Shown: piece after piece, positions 1 to 9,453 of the stretch | How the letters are laid out: each line of letters begins with the position of its first letter | Position numbering within the stretch: position 1 is the first letter of the stretch | Source: Bordetella sp. 02P26C-1 | Lineage (GTDB): Bacteria; Pseudomonadota; Gammaproteobacteria; Burkholderiales; Burkholderiaceae_B | Assembly (NCBI RefSeq): GCF_009763255.1 | Contig: NZ_WSJB01000002.1 | Location: forward strand, 149,689 to 213,688 | Length of the DNA: 64,000 bases | Direction of reading: 5' to 3' | Translations under genes and position numbers: made by a program | Notes under the pieces: model-generated | The model's input: the letters and a program-made list of their open reading frames with translations, nothing else | Told to the model about the DNA's origin: nothing | Database searches by the model: none

Positions 1-66
1 TTTGAACTGGCTTTGGTGGCTGCCCCACTCATAGACTGCTCATTCGTAGCTATAGCTGGAGCAGTG

Positions 67-1224
67 ATGATCGCTAACGCGCTTAACGGCGTCCGTGTAA
101 TAGACCTTTCCAGAATCCTCGCCGGGCCCTGGTGTACCCAAAACCTGGCGGACCTGGGCGCCGAGGTCATTAAGATCGAAAAGCCCGGGAGTGGCGACGA
201 TACCCGGCAATGGGGGCCTCCCTATCTCGAAGGCGACGGACAGCAGATGTCTGCCTATTTCATGGCATGTAATCGTGGCAAGCGTTCGATCTGCCTCGAT
301 TTCAAGACGGAGGAGGGGCGGGCGCGACTGCTCCAGTTGATCCCAAGCGCGGACGTGCTGGTCGAAAACTATCGGGCGGGCACGCTCAAGCGGTACGGCC
401 TCGATTATGAATCGCTTGCCAAAATCAACCCGAGACTGGTCTACGCGTCCATCACCGGTTATGGACAGAGCGGGCCTAAATCGCAGCGGTCGGGTTACGA
501 CTATATCTTTCAGGGCATGGGTGGCTTAATGAGCTACACCGGCCACCCCGACGGCAAACCCGGCGCGGGCCCCTTGCGCACCGGCGTAGCGGTGATCGAT
601 ATCACCACGGGCATGTATGCCACTTCCGCCATTCTGGCGGCGCTCTTTCAGCGCGCGCAGACGGGCCACGGCGCCTGCCTCGATCTGGCCTTGATGGACG
701 TGGCCGTGGCGATGAATGCCAATCAGGCGGCGAACTACCTGGTCTCGGGTAAAAGTCCCGAACGCACCGGCAACGCCCATCCCAATCTCGCCCCTTACGA
801 AGTCTTCAAAGCCGCCGACAGCTACTTCATTTTGGCGATTGGCAATGACAGCCAGTTCGCGCGCTTCTGCGAATTTTGTGATCGGTGCGAGTTAGCCGCT
901 GACCCGCGATTCAGCACCAATAGCGGACGCATCCAGCATCTGGATGCGTTGCGCGAGGCACTCGCGGCGATCCTGATTACCCAACCCCGCAAGCATTGGA
1001 CGGACGCGTTGGATCGCTTAGGCATTTCATGGGGCGCCATCAATACGCTGGAAGAGGTGTTCGACGATGAACAGGTCAAGCACCGCCACATGCTTCAAGA
1101 GATCGATCATCCGGTACTGGGCCGGATAAAGCTCGTCGCCAACCCGATGCTCGATCCCGAGTCGCGACGGCGCCCCATACAAAACCCGCCGCCCTTATTG
1201 GGCGAACACAATCAAAAGATCTAA
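67..1224 (+). CDS. Family III CoA-transferase (CaiB/BaiF-like)
   Basis: Likely moves CoA between a carboxylic acid and an acyl-CoA donor, activating a substrate for the enoyl-CoA hydratase downstream. The N-terminus GVRVIDLSRILAGPWCTQNL followed by LGAEVIKIEKP is characteristic of the family, as is the middle stretch GHGACLDLALMD that carries the catalytic aspartate region. From this start the protein is 385 aa, normal for the family. An in-frame ATG lies at 13, but 67 has GGAG five bases upstream and starts just before the conserved N-terminus. It is followed by a Bug receptor 46 bp downstream. The substrate cannot be read from sequence. The assignment to the family is secure. Confidence 0.9.
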   Translation: MIANALNGVRVIDLSRILAGPWCTQNLADLGAEVIKIEKPGSGDDTRQWGPPYLEGDGQQMSAYFMACNRGKRSICLDFKTEEGRARLLQLIPSADVLVENYRAGTLKRYGLDYESLAKINPRLVYASITGYGQSGPKSQRSGYDYIFQGMGGLMSYTGHPDGKPGAGPLRTGVAVIDITTGMYATSAILAALFQRAQTGHGACLDLALMDVAVAMNANQAANYLVSGKSPERTGNAHPNLAPYEVFKAADSYFILAIGNDSQFARFCEFCDRCELAADPRFSTNSGRIQHLDALREALAAILITQPRKHWTDALDRLGISWGAINTLEEVFDDEQVKHRHMLQEIDHPVLGRIKLVANPMLDPESRRRPIQNPPPLLGEHNQKI

Positions 1225-1270
1225 CACCCTGTCCACCGACAGCGGATTAATAACATCAGGAGACTAATCA

Positions 1271-2248
1271 ATGAGACCTTTGACTTATCGCCGCATCGCC
1301 TTTGCGTTTACCACGACATTGCTGGCGAGCATGTCCTGCGCCCAGGCGGCATACCCCGAAAGACCCATTCAGCTCATTGTGCCCTACGCGCCTGGCGGAG
1401 CAACGGACGTGATCGCGCGGATTGTCGCGCCTGGACTCGCGGACGCTTTGGGCCAACCCGTGGTCATTCTCAACAAGCCGGGCGCGGGGGGATCCCTGGG
1501 CAGTCTGGCCGCCTCGAGGGAAAAGCCCGATGGCTATACGATCGTGATGGCGGTCGAGAGCTCGCATGCGGTCAATCCCAGTGTGCAGGCCAACCCGCCC
1601 TATGATCCGGTCAAAGACTTCAGCCCTATCAGCAATTTAGCCAATGTTCTGGGGGTGCTCGACATCAATGCGAAGTCTTCCATCAAGACTTTTCCGGAAC
1701 TGGTAGAAGCGATCAAAGCCGACCCGGAAAAATTCACGTTTGGCTCATCGGGAAACGGGGGCTATAGCCACTTGTTTGGTGAACGATTCAAGAGCGCCAC
1801 CGGCACGAGTATGCTGCACGTTCCCTATAAAGGATTAGGCCCTGCGTTGACGGATCTGCTCGCCGGCCAGATTGACGTGGTGTTTGATAACTTACCCTCG
1901 TCCGCCGGTCAGATACAAGCTGGCGGTCTGCGTGCATTAGCGGTCGCCGCGCCCGAGCGTGTGCCGCAGTTTCCGGATGTGCCCACCTATGCGGAGGTGG
2001 GCTATCCGGAGCTAAACACGCCGTCCTGGTATGGTCTGGCCGCGCCCGCCGGCGCACCCCAAGACGTCCTCGACACGCTAAACCAGGCAGTTAAAAAGGC
2101 GCTTTCGGACCCAGCCGTGATTGAGAGGCTTCGTCAGCAGGGAGCCGTTGCCGACTACACCACGCGCGAGGAATTCACCCAGATGATCCGCGAATCGAAC
2201 GATCGCTGGCAGAAAGTGGTGTCGGATATCAAATTCGAGAAGCTTTAA
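1271..2248 (+). CDS. Bug/TctC-family periplasmic solute receptor
   Basis: Periplasmic binding protein of the tripartite tricarboxylate receptor family (Bug), which binds small carboxylates or amides. A Sec signal peptide is visible (charged MRPLTYRR, hydrophobic core, cleavage near AQA at about residue 26). The mature part has the family fingerprints YPERPIQLIVPYAPGGATDV and NKPGAGGSLGS, with LHVPYKGLGPALTDLLAGQID in the second lobe. AGGAG sits just ahead of the ATG. It lies between a CoA-transferase and an enoyl-CoA hydratase, so it probably captures the substrate they activate. No TctA/TctB membrane genes are adjacent, as is usual for orphan Bug genes. Confidence 0.93.
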   Translation: MRPLTYRRIAFAFTTTLLASMSCAQAAYPERPIQLIVPYAPGGATDVIARIVAPGLADALGQPVVILNKPGAGGSLGSLAASREKPDGYTIVMAVESSHAVNPSVQANPPYDPVKDFSPISNLANVLGVLDINAKSSIKTFPELVEAIKADPEKFTFGSSGNGGYSHLFGERFKSATGTSMLHVPYKGLGPALTDLLAGQIDVVFDNLPSSAGQIQAGGLRALAVAAPERVPQFPDVPTYAEVGYPELNTPSWYGLAAPAGAPQDVLDTLNQAVKKALSDPAVIERLRQQGAVADYTTREEFTQMIRESNDRWQKVVSDIKFEKL

Positions 2249-2264
2249 ATCTTTCAGGATAACC

Positions 2265-3050
2265 ATGACAGAAGCAAATATGTCGGACCACGCGGATTTG
2301 ACAATCGATAACCACGGCGTGGCCACGTTGAAGATCGTCAATGCGGGTTCGCTCAACATCCTGGGCACCCCGGTCATCGCGATCCTGCGCCGGGCCTTGG
2401 CGCAAGTCAAAACGCGGCCCGAGTTGCGCGTGCTGGTGTTGCGAGGCGAGGGCGACAAAGCCTTTGTCGCAGGCGCCGACATCAAAGAGATGGCCAGCTT
2501 CGATGTCGACCGCGCGCGCGCCTTTATCGACGGGCTGCGCCTGCTGTGCGAGGACGTCCGGCAGTTACCGGTGCCTGTCATCGCGCGCATACCGGGCTGG
2601 TGCCTTGGCGGTGGCTTGGAGTTCGCCCTCGCGTGTGACCTGCGCATCGCATCCACGCACGCCAAGCTTGGGATGCCCGAGGTGAAAGTCGGTATCCCGT
2701 CGATCATCCATGCGGCGCTGCTACCGCGTCTGGTCGGCCAAGCGCGGGCAGACTGGATTCTGTTGACGGGCGAGGTGATAGAGGCGCAGGAGGCCCTGGC
2801 CCAAGGGCTCGTACATCGTGTCATGCCCGCCGAGCAGCTCGACGAGGAGGTCACGCGCGTCGCCCGCTTGCTGGCCGAGTTCGGTCCGGTCGTGCTCGCG
2901 CAGCAAAAGCGCTTGCTGCGCCAGTGGGAGAAAGAGCCGCTGGACACTTCGATTCAAAACGGCGTGGAGGAATTCGCGCAGGCATTTTTGACCGGCGAGC
3001 CGCAACGCTATATGAACGAGTTCCTGCAGGCGAAGACGAAGAAGGATTGA
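2265..3050 (+). CDS. Enoyl-CoA hydratase/isomerase family protein
   Basis: Crotonase-fold enzyme of 261 aa, probably hydrating or isomerising an unsaturated acyl-CoA made by the upstream CoA-transferase. The oxyanion-hole segments KAFVAGADIKEM and IPGWCLGGGLEFALACDLRIAS are present, as is GMPEVKVGI, which carries the second conserved Glu. Both glutamates needed for hydratase activity appear to be present. It starts 16 bp after the Bug gene with AGGA six bases ahead of the ATG. A second in-frame ATG at 2280 is a less likely start. It is the third gene of a probable CoA-transferase/Bug/hydratase operon. Confidence 0.88.
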   Translation: MTEANMSDHADLTIDNHGVATLKIVNAGSLNILGTPVIAILRRALAQVKTRPELRVLVLRGEGDKAFVAGADIKEMASFDVDRARAFIDGLRLLCEDVRQLPVPVIARIPGWCLGGGLEFALACDLRIASTHAKLGMPEVKVGIPSIIHAALLPRLVGQARADWILLTGEVIEAQEALAQGLVHRVMPAEQLDEEVTRVARLLAEFGPVVLAQQKRLLRQWEKEPLDTSIQNGVEEFAQAFLTGEPQRYMNEFLQAKTKKD

Positions 3051-3114
3051 GTCTGGGCATGGGGCACGCTACGATTTGGCTCCCGACAGCTGCAGAGTCG
3101 AAACGGAGTCAAGC

Positions 3115-4032
3115 GTGCACTACGATCTCAAGGATCTTCACCTTTTTCAGGCGATCGCAGAGGCTGGCAACTTGTCTTCCGGCGCGGCCGTCATGCACCT
3201 GACGGCTTCCTCTGCCAGCTACCGACTCAAGAATCTGGAGTACGCGGTCGGCAGTCAGTTGTTTACTCGTCATCCCAAGGGGATGAGCTTGACGCCGGCC
3301 GGGGAGGTGTTGGCTCGGCATACGAAGCAGCTGCTGGCGGGCGTTGCCACCATGCACGCAGAGCTTGGCGCCTATTCCTCTCATCTGCGCGGCAGCATAC
3401 GGTTATTGGCTAATAGCAGTTCGCTCAACAGCTTCATTATTCCCAGTTTGGCGCGATTCCTGGTTTCCAACGTAAATATCAACGTGGACCTCAGGGAGCA
3501 GGAGAGTCCGACCATCAGTCAGTCGATTGAGGAAGGGCAGGCCGACATTGGTATTGGCGCGGACCTTGAGCGGTTACCGGGGCTGCATAGAGAACTCTAT
3601 GCGGTGGATCGCCTGGTATGCGTAGTCTCCCCCGGTCATCCACTTGCGCAAGCCTTGGGCATCGGCTTTCGCGATGTTCTCGCCTACGATCTGGTGTGCG
3701 TAGAGCGTACCAGTAGCAACTATCTCTACCTCAGCCATCAGGCTCGGCTTGCCGGAATCCCGATGAAAGTACGGGTGCATGTACATAATTTCCGCGCATT
3801 GATCTATATGGTGGAATCCGGTGTTGGCGCGGCCGTCGTTCCCGCCAGCACCGCTCAGGAGGCGGCGCGAGAGCAGCGCGTGGTTGCCGTACCAATGACC
3901 GACGCATGGGCGGAGCGCAACCTCTATCTGGTGTACCCGAAGGATTCAGGTCAGCCCGAACTCGTGGGGGAATTCGCCCGTATTCTGCTGAACGATCCCC
4001 AGGTTGCCAGCGAGCGCGAGTCGGCGTTGTAA
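3115..4032 (+). CDS. LysR-family transcriptional regulator
   Basis: DNA-binding regulator of about 305 aa. The N-terminal winged helix reads HYDLKDLHLFQAIAEAGNLS through ASYRLKNLEYAVGSQLFTRHPKGMSLTPAGE, followed by a periplasmic-binding-like effector domain. I chose the GTG at 3115: GGAG lies six bases upstream and the HTH begins at once. An upstream TTG at 3076 would add 13 non-conserved residues. It is co-directional with the three catabolic genes before it and is their probable regulator, although LysR genes are more often divergent. No operator was identified. Confidence 0.88.
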   Translation: MHYDLKDLHLFQAIAEAGNLSSGAAVMHLTASSASYRLKNLEYAVGSQLFTRHPKGMSLTPAGEVLARHTKQLLAGVATMHAELGAYSSHLRGSIRLLANSSSLNSFIIPSLARFLVSNVNINVDLREQESPTISQSIEEGQADIGIGADLERLPGLHRELYAVDRLVCVVSPGHPLAQALGIGFRDVLAYDLVCVERTSSNYLYLSHQARLAGIPMKVRVHVHNFRALIYMVESGVGAAVVPASTAQEAAREQRVVAVPMTDAWAERNLYLVYPKDSGQPELVGEFARILLNDPQVASERESAL

Positions 4033-4209
4033 CGACGGTCTCCTTCGGCGATTTATTGGTCGACCCAGCAACGTCTTCAGCTAGATCGCGGGGGCCGTTT
4101 GCGAGATCGACTCCGGCTTATCTGAAGACTCTGATAACACGCTCCTCTGTGCAGCGCGCGAACTTGAGCCATAATGCACCCAACGAAATGCAATTAACGG
4201 AAAGCGAAA

Positions 4210-5349
4210 TTGCCCACGAAACAACTACTGTTATTCAACAAAGAGGGTCAAGAACGCCCCGGCCCGCATAATCCCCGAACCGCATCCATCACGGTAGAGG
4301 ATGCGAATGCCGCCTTCGACCAATGGCTAATCGGTCACGTGCCTCGCCTGCGACCCAGCTCAATGAAGGTCTACCGGGCGCTTTGGGAAACCTTCTTAAG
4401 GTTCCAGGAATCCCAACGGGTCAGTTGGGAGGACACAACACCAGAGACGATCAAAGCCTTCCTCGCAAGCCTCGAGGATTCCAAGCGCCCACACCGCGAG
4501 CGTTACCAATCCGTGCTCGAACGCGCCTTCGAAGAAATCGAGCTCTTGCGCAAACCACTCAATCAGAATCCCGCATCAAAGATCGCAGTAGCCGTGCCCA
4601 AGGGCAAGGAATGGCGTGACGCCAAGGACAACGACCCAACACAATTCTTGACCAGACTCGATCAGATCATCCTCCGAGAAGCACTACTCAAAGCCGCTGC
4701 CAAACTAAAAGGCCACACGCTCACGCCGCCTACGCGCTGGCGTCTGTCTCGCGACACCGCGATTGTCACCACGCTCTTTGCCTGCGGAGTCAAGCCAGCC
4801 GAACTGACGGTGCTTTCCGTTAATTGCATATATCGCAACGAGGAAGGCGCGCTGCTCGACACGGGTGCGTACCAGGGCTTGGCAGCCAACGAACGTGGGC
4901 ACCGGCAAGATCCCAATCAGGATGCCACCCATGCTTATATCGGCGATGGTTTGGGGGCCCGGCGCATTGTCACCATCCCTGAGTGGGCCTCCGAGATCCT
5001 GGAGCAGTGGCTGGCCATTCGCGCGTTGGCCCCGAGTGGGCACGCCTCGATGCCCATTCAGCGCCTGTTTCCCGGCAACCGAGAGGTGACTGTGCATCGG
5101 CAAAGCACCGTGATGAACCCAGCAACTCTGGTTCGAATCGTCAGGAAGTGGGGACGGGTCCATGCGGGGCTGGAACTCACCCCCCAGCGCCTGCGCAATA
5201 CCTTCGGCGCCATGCTGCTTGCCGCCGGCACGGAGTTAGGCGAGGTAGACCACGTGATGGGATATGCCCCAGGCGCGGCCAGCGCCTTCAGGCTGCGCCA
5301 AGCGTGGCTTGCCTGGTGTGCCACGCACAATGAGCACACCACGGCATAA
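4210..5349 (+). CDS. Tyrosine-recombinase-like protein with degenerate active site
   Basis: 379 aa with the layout of a Xer/phage-type tyrosine recombinase: an N-terminal SAM-like core-binding region (about residues 28-130) and a C-terminal catalytic-like domain. The active-site boxes are altered. Box I reads CGVKPAEL, with Lys where the first catalytic Arg is expected. Box II reads LTPQRLRNTFGAMLLAAG, with Gln for His but the Arg kept. The normal LGH is MGY, and no tyrosine follows MGY to the C-terminus, so the nucleophile is missing. Start is TTG with a weak GGA upstream. It is followed on the other strand by an ankyrin protein. It may be a DNA-binding relic or a repurposed non-catalytic protein. 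Confidence 0.7.
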   Translation: MPTKQLLLFNKEGQERPGPHNPRTASITVEDANAAFDQWLIGHVPRLRPSSMKVYRALWETFLRFQESQRVSWEDTTPETIKAFLASLEDSKRPHRERYQSVLERAFEEIELLRKPLNQNPASKIAVAVPKGKEWRDAKDNDPTQFLTRLDQIILREALLKAAAKLKGHTLTPPTRWRLSRDTAIVTTLFACGVKPAELTVLSVNCIYRNEEGALLDTGAYQGLAANERGHRQDPNQDATHAYIGDGLGARRIVTIPEWASEILEQWLAIRALAPSGHASMPIQRLFPGNREVTVHRQSTVMNPATLVRIVRKWGRVHAGLELTPQRLRNTFGAMLLAAGTELGEVDHVMGYAPGAASAFRLRQAWLAWCATHNEHTTA

Positions 5350-5456
5350 TTACTTGCTGTGCCAGCACCTCCAACTCCTCACGCGAGCTCTCGACCGCGT
5401 AAGCGGTTGGAAGCCTCGCTATTGAGCTGCTGGCGCCGCTTTCTCAGGAAGTACTG

Positions 5457-7361
5457 TTATAGATTGTATTCACGTGTCTGCCGGGAAAATAATGGACTCG
5501 TACTCTCTTGACTCAGAAGCTGAGGGTCAATGTGTATCCCTTCGATGCTAGACCGCGGGGCACCCAAGGTGTACAAAATGATCGCGATCCGAGCCCTATC
5601 AACATTAGGCATGTCGATGGCCAGCCGTAGTGCACTGCCGAGGTCGACAATTTTCCAGGAAATCAATTTGCCAGCGGCTTCATATTCAAATTCGTTCAAT
5701 GCGCTTACCAGTGCTGCGCTCGCGTTCGCGTTAAGACGGACGAGAGTTCGCGCTAATGCTTCATTTTCCGCAAGCGCAGCATAAACAAGCTCCTTCGCAC
5801 CGTCCGTGACGGTAGGGATGAATTTGCGCGCGGTGGTTTCGTCATTGTTCTGGAGACGATCAATCAACGCTCGGGTGGCAAGCGACGGTATGCCATGTGA
5901 GGCCTGCGTCGATACGTCCGACCGCTTTGCATCGGTCTCGATTAAGGCCTCTATCGCGGGGTTCAGCTCCTCGTTGATCGCGTAGACAAGCGCTTCAATC
6001 GGGTTCACGCCTGCATCAATCAGCACCGGTACCGCAGACTTATCGAGCTTGCTCAGCCCTTTTAACGCACGCTTCCAGTCGCCGCCTTTATCAGTCAACG
6101 TTTTCACATGGGCCACGTCTTTTTTGAGCGCTGCGTCGAGGAGAAAGTAGTCGCGCTGCCTTGACGTCGCATTGCTTATAACCTGATTCTGCGCCGCTAT
6201 CTGCGCGAGCGTTTCCTCGGGCAACGAGCTTATGTCAGCCCCCGCGCAAGCAAGCAGCCTGAACGCCTTTAACGCATCCTCAGGGCCTGATTCGCTATGG
6301 ACCTGATCGCGATACTTCGCCTGAACGTATCGCAAAAATGGGCCAGTAGGCACGCCCGCCGTTATCATGGTTCGTAAAGCCCGTAGATTGCCGACATTGA
6401 TCGTCGAGCGAGAAACTTGAGGCTGAAACTTGCCGGCGTCGAGCAATGCCTTAATCGCCGCCGCATTGCCGAACTCCGCGATTTTTTTGCAGCGGACGAA
6501 GGCGCTCGTTATTAACGGCGTAAGCAGACGCAGCGCGTTGGCATGGCGGACTGGATCTTCATCTCTAAAGGTTGCGGCTATCTGCTGAAATGCATCTCTT
6601 ACCGCCAATGTATGCGTGACGTTGTTCGCGGTCGCGGTCGCACAAACCAGATACAGGGCGTCCCACTGATCTGCTTTGGCCAACTTGCTAATGGCTGCCC
6701 TGACCGTCGAAATCTCGCCGGTAAGTTGCGTCACCTTTTGGGTGTCTTGCTCAATAGCTGCCCTGACGAGCGCCTCTGAGCTCGGCGCGCCGAGGATCGT
6801 AAGCAGCCTTATCGACTCGGGCCATTTATTTTCCACAGCGATGGCTAAAGCTTCAGTCAGATCTGGGCCTGTTCGGATCAACGTTTGCACGGCATCTCCG
6901 CGGCTACCATTCCACACAGCAGGGAGCTGAAGCACTTTTGCGAGGCTGTAGGAGACGGGTGCCCCCGCTCCGCAGAGGTGGTCGACCACGCAGGGCCCAA
7001 TGTGTGAATGTAATAGGCTGTGCTCTAACGGTGTCATGCCGTCGTCGTCTCTGGCGTTGACCAACTCGTGTACCACGTCATAGTTCAAGGCAAGGAGATG
7101 TCTGACGACTATCGTGCTGCCACACTCCATGGCCAAGTGCAGACAGTTCCGGCCACCTTCGAAGCGTAGGCTTCCTACATCTATAGAAAAACGCATCGCC
7201 CGGTCGATGAACGCGTCCACATCGTCATCCCGAATGGCATGCCGGATTGCAGCGATGGAGCCGTGTGCGTTTACGGAGCAATCCTCTTTTTCTGAAGAGG
7301 GGTCTGAATTGACACGAAAAGCCGGAGACAGGCGCGAATAATTATCGAACAGATTGTCCAT
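5457..7361 (-). CDS. Large degenerate ankyrin-repeat protein (paralog of the 43.9 kb gene)
   Basis: 634 aa, no signal peptide or membrane segment seen. It is built of about 33-residue helical repeats. The clearest ankyrin units lie near residues 65-125, with GRNCLHLAMECGSTIVVRHLL and DDDGMTPLEHSLLHSHI. Later repeats keep the spacing but have lost most of the TPLH signature, for example DAALKKDVAHVKTLTDKGG. It is related throughout to the protein at 43857-46100, sharing the N-terminal NCLHLA unit and the same repeat style. Function is unknown; ankyrin arrays mediate protein-protein contacts. Start ATG at 7361 has GGGG five bases upstream. It converges with the degenerate recombinase gene. Confidence 0.75.
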   Translation of the reverse strand: MDNLFDNYSRLSPAFRVNSDPSSEKEDCSVNAHGSIAAIRHAIRDDDVDAFIDRAMRFSIDVGSLRFEGGRNCLHLAMECGSTIVVRHLLALNYDVVHELVNARDDDGMTPLEHSLLHSHIGPCVVDHLCGAGAPVSYSLAKVLQLPAVWNGSRGDAVQTLIRTGPDLTEALAIAVENKWPESIRLLTILGAPSSEALVRAAIEQDTQKVTQLTGEISTVRAAISKLAKADQWDALYLVCATATANNVTHTLAVRDAFQQIAATFRDEDPVRHANALRLLTPLITSAFVRCKKIAEFGNAAAIKALLDAGKFQPQVSRSTINVGNLRALRTMITAGVPTGPFLRYVQAKYRDQVHSESGPEDALKAFRLLACAGADISSLPEETLAQIAAQNQVISNATSRQRDYFLLDAALKKDVAHVKTLTDKGGDWKRALKGLSKLDKSAVPVLIDAGVNPIEALVYAINEELNPAIEALIETDAKRSDVSTQASHGIPSLATRALIDRLQNNDETTARKFIPTVTDGAKELVYAALAENEALARTLVRLNANASAALVSALNEFEYEAAGKLISWKIVDLGSALRLAIDMPNVDRARIAIILYTLGAPRSSIEGIHIDPQLLSQESTSPLFSRQTREYNL

Positions 7362-7642
7362 GAGAGCCCCATGAGTGAAGGTTGACTTGTGCTTCTTTAC
7401 ATGGGCTCGATAACAACACGGTCACGACCACTCTTTCCGAGAGGCTCCCATAAGCGGACCGAATGAACCGAAATCTACCGGGTATTCAGTGCGACATAGG
7501 CACCCATATGCGCGCGCCTGACGCCGATGCGGGCATGCTGCCACCGACGAGCGTGTGGATCATGCTGACAAAGATCTCCATACCCGCAGCGATATTCTTC
7601 GTCTCGCGTGGCATACCATGCCTATCGCTCTGACCGGCCGAA

Positions 7643-8437
7643 TCAAACCGGCACAGGAGCTTCATGCAGCACCGCGATGTCGGCCGAGCCTTTGAACGCC
7701 GGATAGCGTTGCAACACGAGTGGATCGTGGCCGGGGACGACATGGTCGGGGCTGTCTGCTTCAGCGTAGAGCCGCACATGTCCTGTGAGCATGTCGGCCA
7801 CGTTATAGACAATGGGGAACGGGCGCTTGCTGTCCATGTTTTCGTAATAGTGGCTCGCGTCAGAGGCCAACACCACCCAACCGCGTTGCGTGTGAACCCG
7901 CACGGATTGCAAACCCTTGGTATGGCCACCGATGCGCATGAGCTCAATCCCCGGCGCGAGCGTTTGATCACCATCATGAAAAGTGACGCGGTCTTGGTAG
8001 ACCCGCCGTACCAATAGCGTCACGTCATCGACCGAATAGGCATGCCGCATCGGCGCGAAGCACATGCAGCGCCCCGTGGCGTAATCCATCTCGGCATCTT
8101 GCAAATGGAATCGTGCGCGGGGCAGCTTGTCGAGGTTGCCCGCATGGTCATAATGCAAATGCGTGAGGATCACGTCGTCGATATCCTCGGCCGCCACACC
8201 GAGCGCGCTCAACGCCTCGATCGGACAGTGCAGCATCTGGCGGTTGCGGGCCTGGGCCGTGGCGGCATTGAACCCCGTGTCGATCAGGACGATGTGACCC
8301 GGGGCGCGCAGTAACCAGACAAAAAAGTCCATCGGCATGGGCCCGTCGTGCGGGTCTCCACCGATGAAGTTATCGGCCCGCTGACGAGGCATTTGCGCGT
8401 AGCGGATGGCGTAGGCTTCGTATTTCGGTAGGGACAT
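7643..8437 (-). CDS. Metallo-beta-lactamase-fold hydrolase (AHL-lactonase-like)
   Basis: 264-aa zinc hydrolase with the full metal-binding signature: ILTHLHYDHAG (HxHxDH), GGHTKG, ASDASHYYEN and VPGHDP. Order and spacing match the N-acyl-homoserine-lactone lactonase branch (AttM/AiiB type), members of which also open other lactones. GGAG lies seven bases before the ATG. It begins 4 bp after the preceding Bug gene on the same strand, so it is probably co-transcribed with that receptor and with the MmgE/PrpD gene. In this context a lactone or ester intermediate of a catabolic route is as likely a substrate as a quorum signal. Confidence 0.85.
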   Translation of the reverse strand: MSLPKYEAYAIRYAQMPRQRADNFIGGDPHDGPMPMDFFVWLLRAPGHIVLIDTGFNAATAQARNRQMLHCPIEALSALGVAAEDIDDVILTHLHYDHAGNLDKLPRARFHLQDAEMDYATGRCMCFAPMRHAYSVDDVTLLVRRVYQDRVTFHDGDQTLAPGIELMRIGGHTKGLQSVRVHTQRGWVVLASDASHYYENMDSKRPFPIVYNVADMLTGHVRLYAEADSPDHVVPGHDPLVLQRYPAFKGSADIAVLHEAPVPV

Positions 8438-8441
8438 GGTG

Positions 8442-9431
8442 TTACTCCGCTTTGACGCCAGAGGCCTTGACGATGCCGGCCCATTTTTCGTCTTCGGCCT
8501 CGATGAATTGTTTGAATGCGCCCGGCGATGCGCTGACCGACGGCTGTACGGCAGCCTTGGCGAGGCTTTCCTGGACTTTGGGTAGCTGCATGACCTTGGT
8601 CAAGGCGTCGTGCAATTTGTCGATGATGGGTTCGGGCGTTTGTGCGGGCGCGATGACACCGATCCAGTTGACCGCGACAAAGTTCTTCACGCCCTGCTCG
8701 TCAGCGGTCGGCAAATCAGGCAAGAAGGCGGAGCGTTGATCATTGGCGATAGCCAAGCCACGCAGTCGACCGCTCGTGATTTGTTGCGACACGGCAGGCA
8801 AGTCGACCACGACGCCCTCGACGTGTCCCGCCATGACATCGGTCACGGCCGGGGCTGCGCCTTTGTAAGGCACGTGCACGATGCGCGTGCCCAGCGCAGC
8901 GCGCTTGAACATCTCGATGGCCATATGCGGCAGTCCGCCCGTGCCCGAGGAGGCCAGGGTGACGTCGCGGGTTTGCGCCAGTTTGACCAGTTCCTCCAGA
9001 TTGGCCGCGGGCACCTTGGGATTGACGGCGACGGTCTCGGGCGTGATGCCCAGCAGACTGATCGCCGTAAAATCCTTCTTGGCGTCGTAGGGCAGCGTCT
9101 CCAGCGTGTGTGGCGTGAGTACCAACGGACTGGCGCTGGTGACGCCGAGGGTATAGCCGTCGGGCGTCGCGCGGCTGATGTATTGAGTGCTGATCACGCC
9201 CGCGGCGCCCACCCGGTTTTCGACGGCCACCGGGACACCCAGCAATTCAGACAAGGGCTGGGCGATCACGCGCGCGGTGATGTCGTTTGATCCGCCGGGA
9301 GAAAAACCGACTACCAGGGTGATGGGTCGATCGGGATAATCGGCGGCGGCAACGGGACCGATTAGGGTGGCCGCAGTAATGCCAAACGCGGACAGGGCGG
9401 TTAACCAACGCTTTGCTTGGATTGCTTTCAT
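8442..9431 (-). CDS. Bug/TctC-family periplasmic solute receptor
   Basis: 329 aa from the chosen start. The signal peptide begins MKAIQAKRW and ends near GPVAA-ADYPDRP. Family motifs are YPDRPITLVVGFSPGGSNDI, VENRVGAAG and IVHVPYKGAAPAVTDVMAGHVE. An in-frame start exists at 9479, but the ATG at 9431 has GAGGAG six bases upstream and puts the signal peptide at the N-terminus. It lies between the MmgE/PrpD pseudogene and the lactonase-like gene, all on the minus strand and nearly contiguous. It probably binds the carboxylate that this operon degrades. Confidence 0.93.
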   Translation of the reverse strand: MKAIQAKRWLTALSAFGITAATLIGPVAAADYPDRPITLVVGFSPGGSNDITARVIAQPLSELLGVPVAVENRVGAAGVISTQYISRATPDGYTLGVTSASPLVLTPHTLETLPYDAKKDFTAISLLGITPETVAVNPKVPAANLEELVKLAQTRDVTLASSGTGGLPHMAIEMFKRAALGTRIVHVPYKGAAPAVTDVMAGHVEGVVVDLPAVSQQITSGRLRGLAIANDQRSAFLPDLPTADEQGVKNFVAVNWIGVIAPAQTPEPIIDKLHDALTKVMQLPKVQESLAKAAVQPSVSASPGAFKQFIEAEDEKWAGIVKASGVKAE

Positions 9432-9453
9432 CTCGTTCTCCTCTATTTCTTGT

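Noticed and set aside
4073..4129. GTCTTCAG / CTGAAGAC inverted repeat before the degenerate recombinase
   Set aside because: Arms of 8 bp are separated by 41 bases with no U-tract or flanking half-sites; probably chance.
7486..7977. Minus-strand frame of 163 codons overlapping the lactonase-like gene
   Set aside because: Out of frame with the clear HxHxDH hydrolase and without family features; it only covers the 3' flank of that gene.
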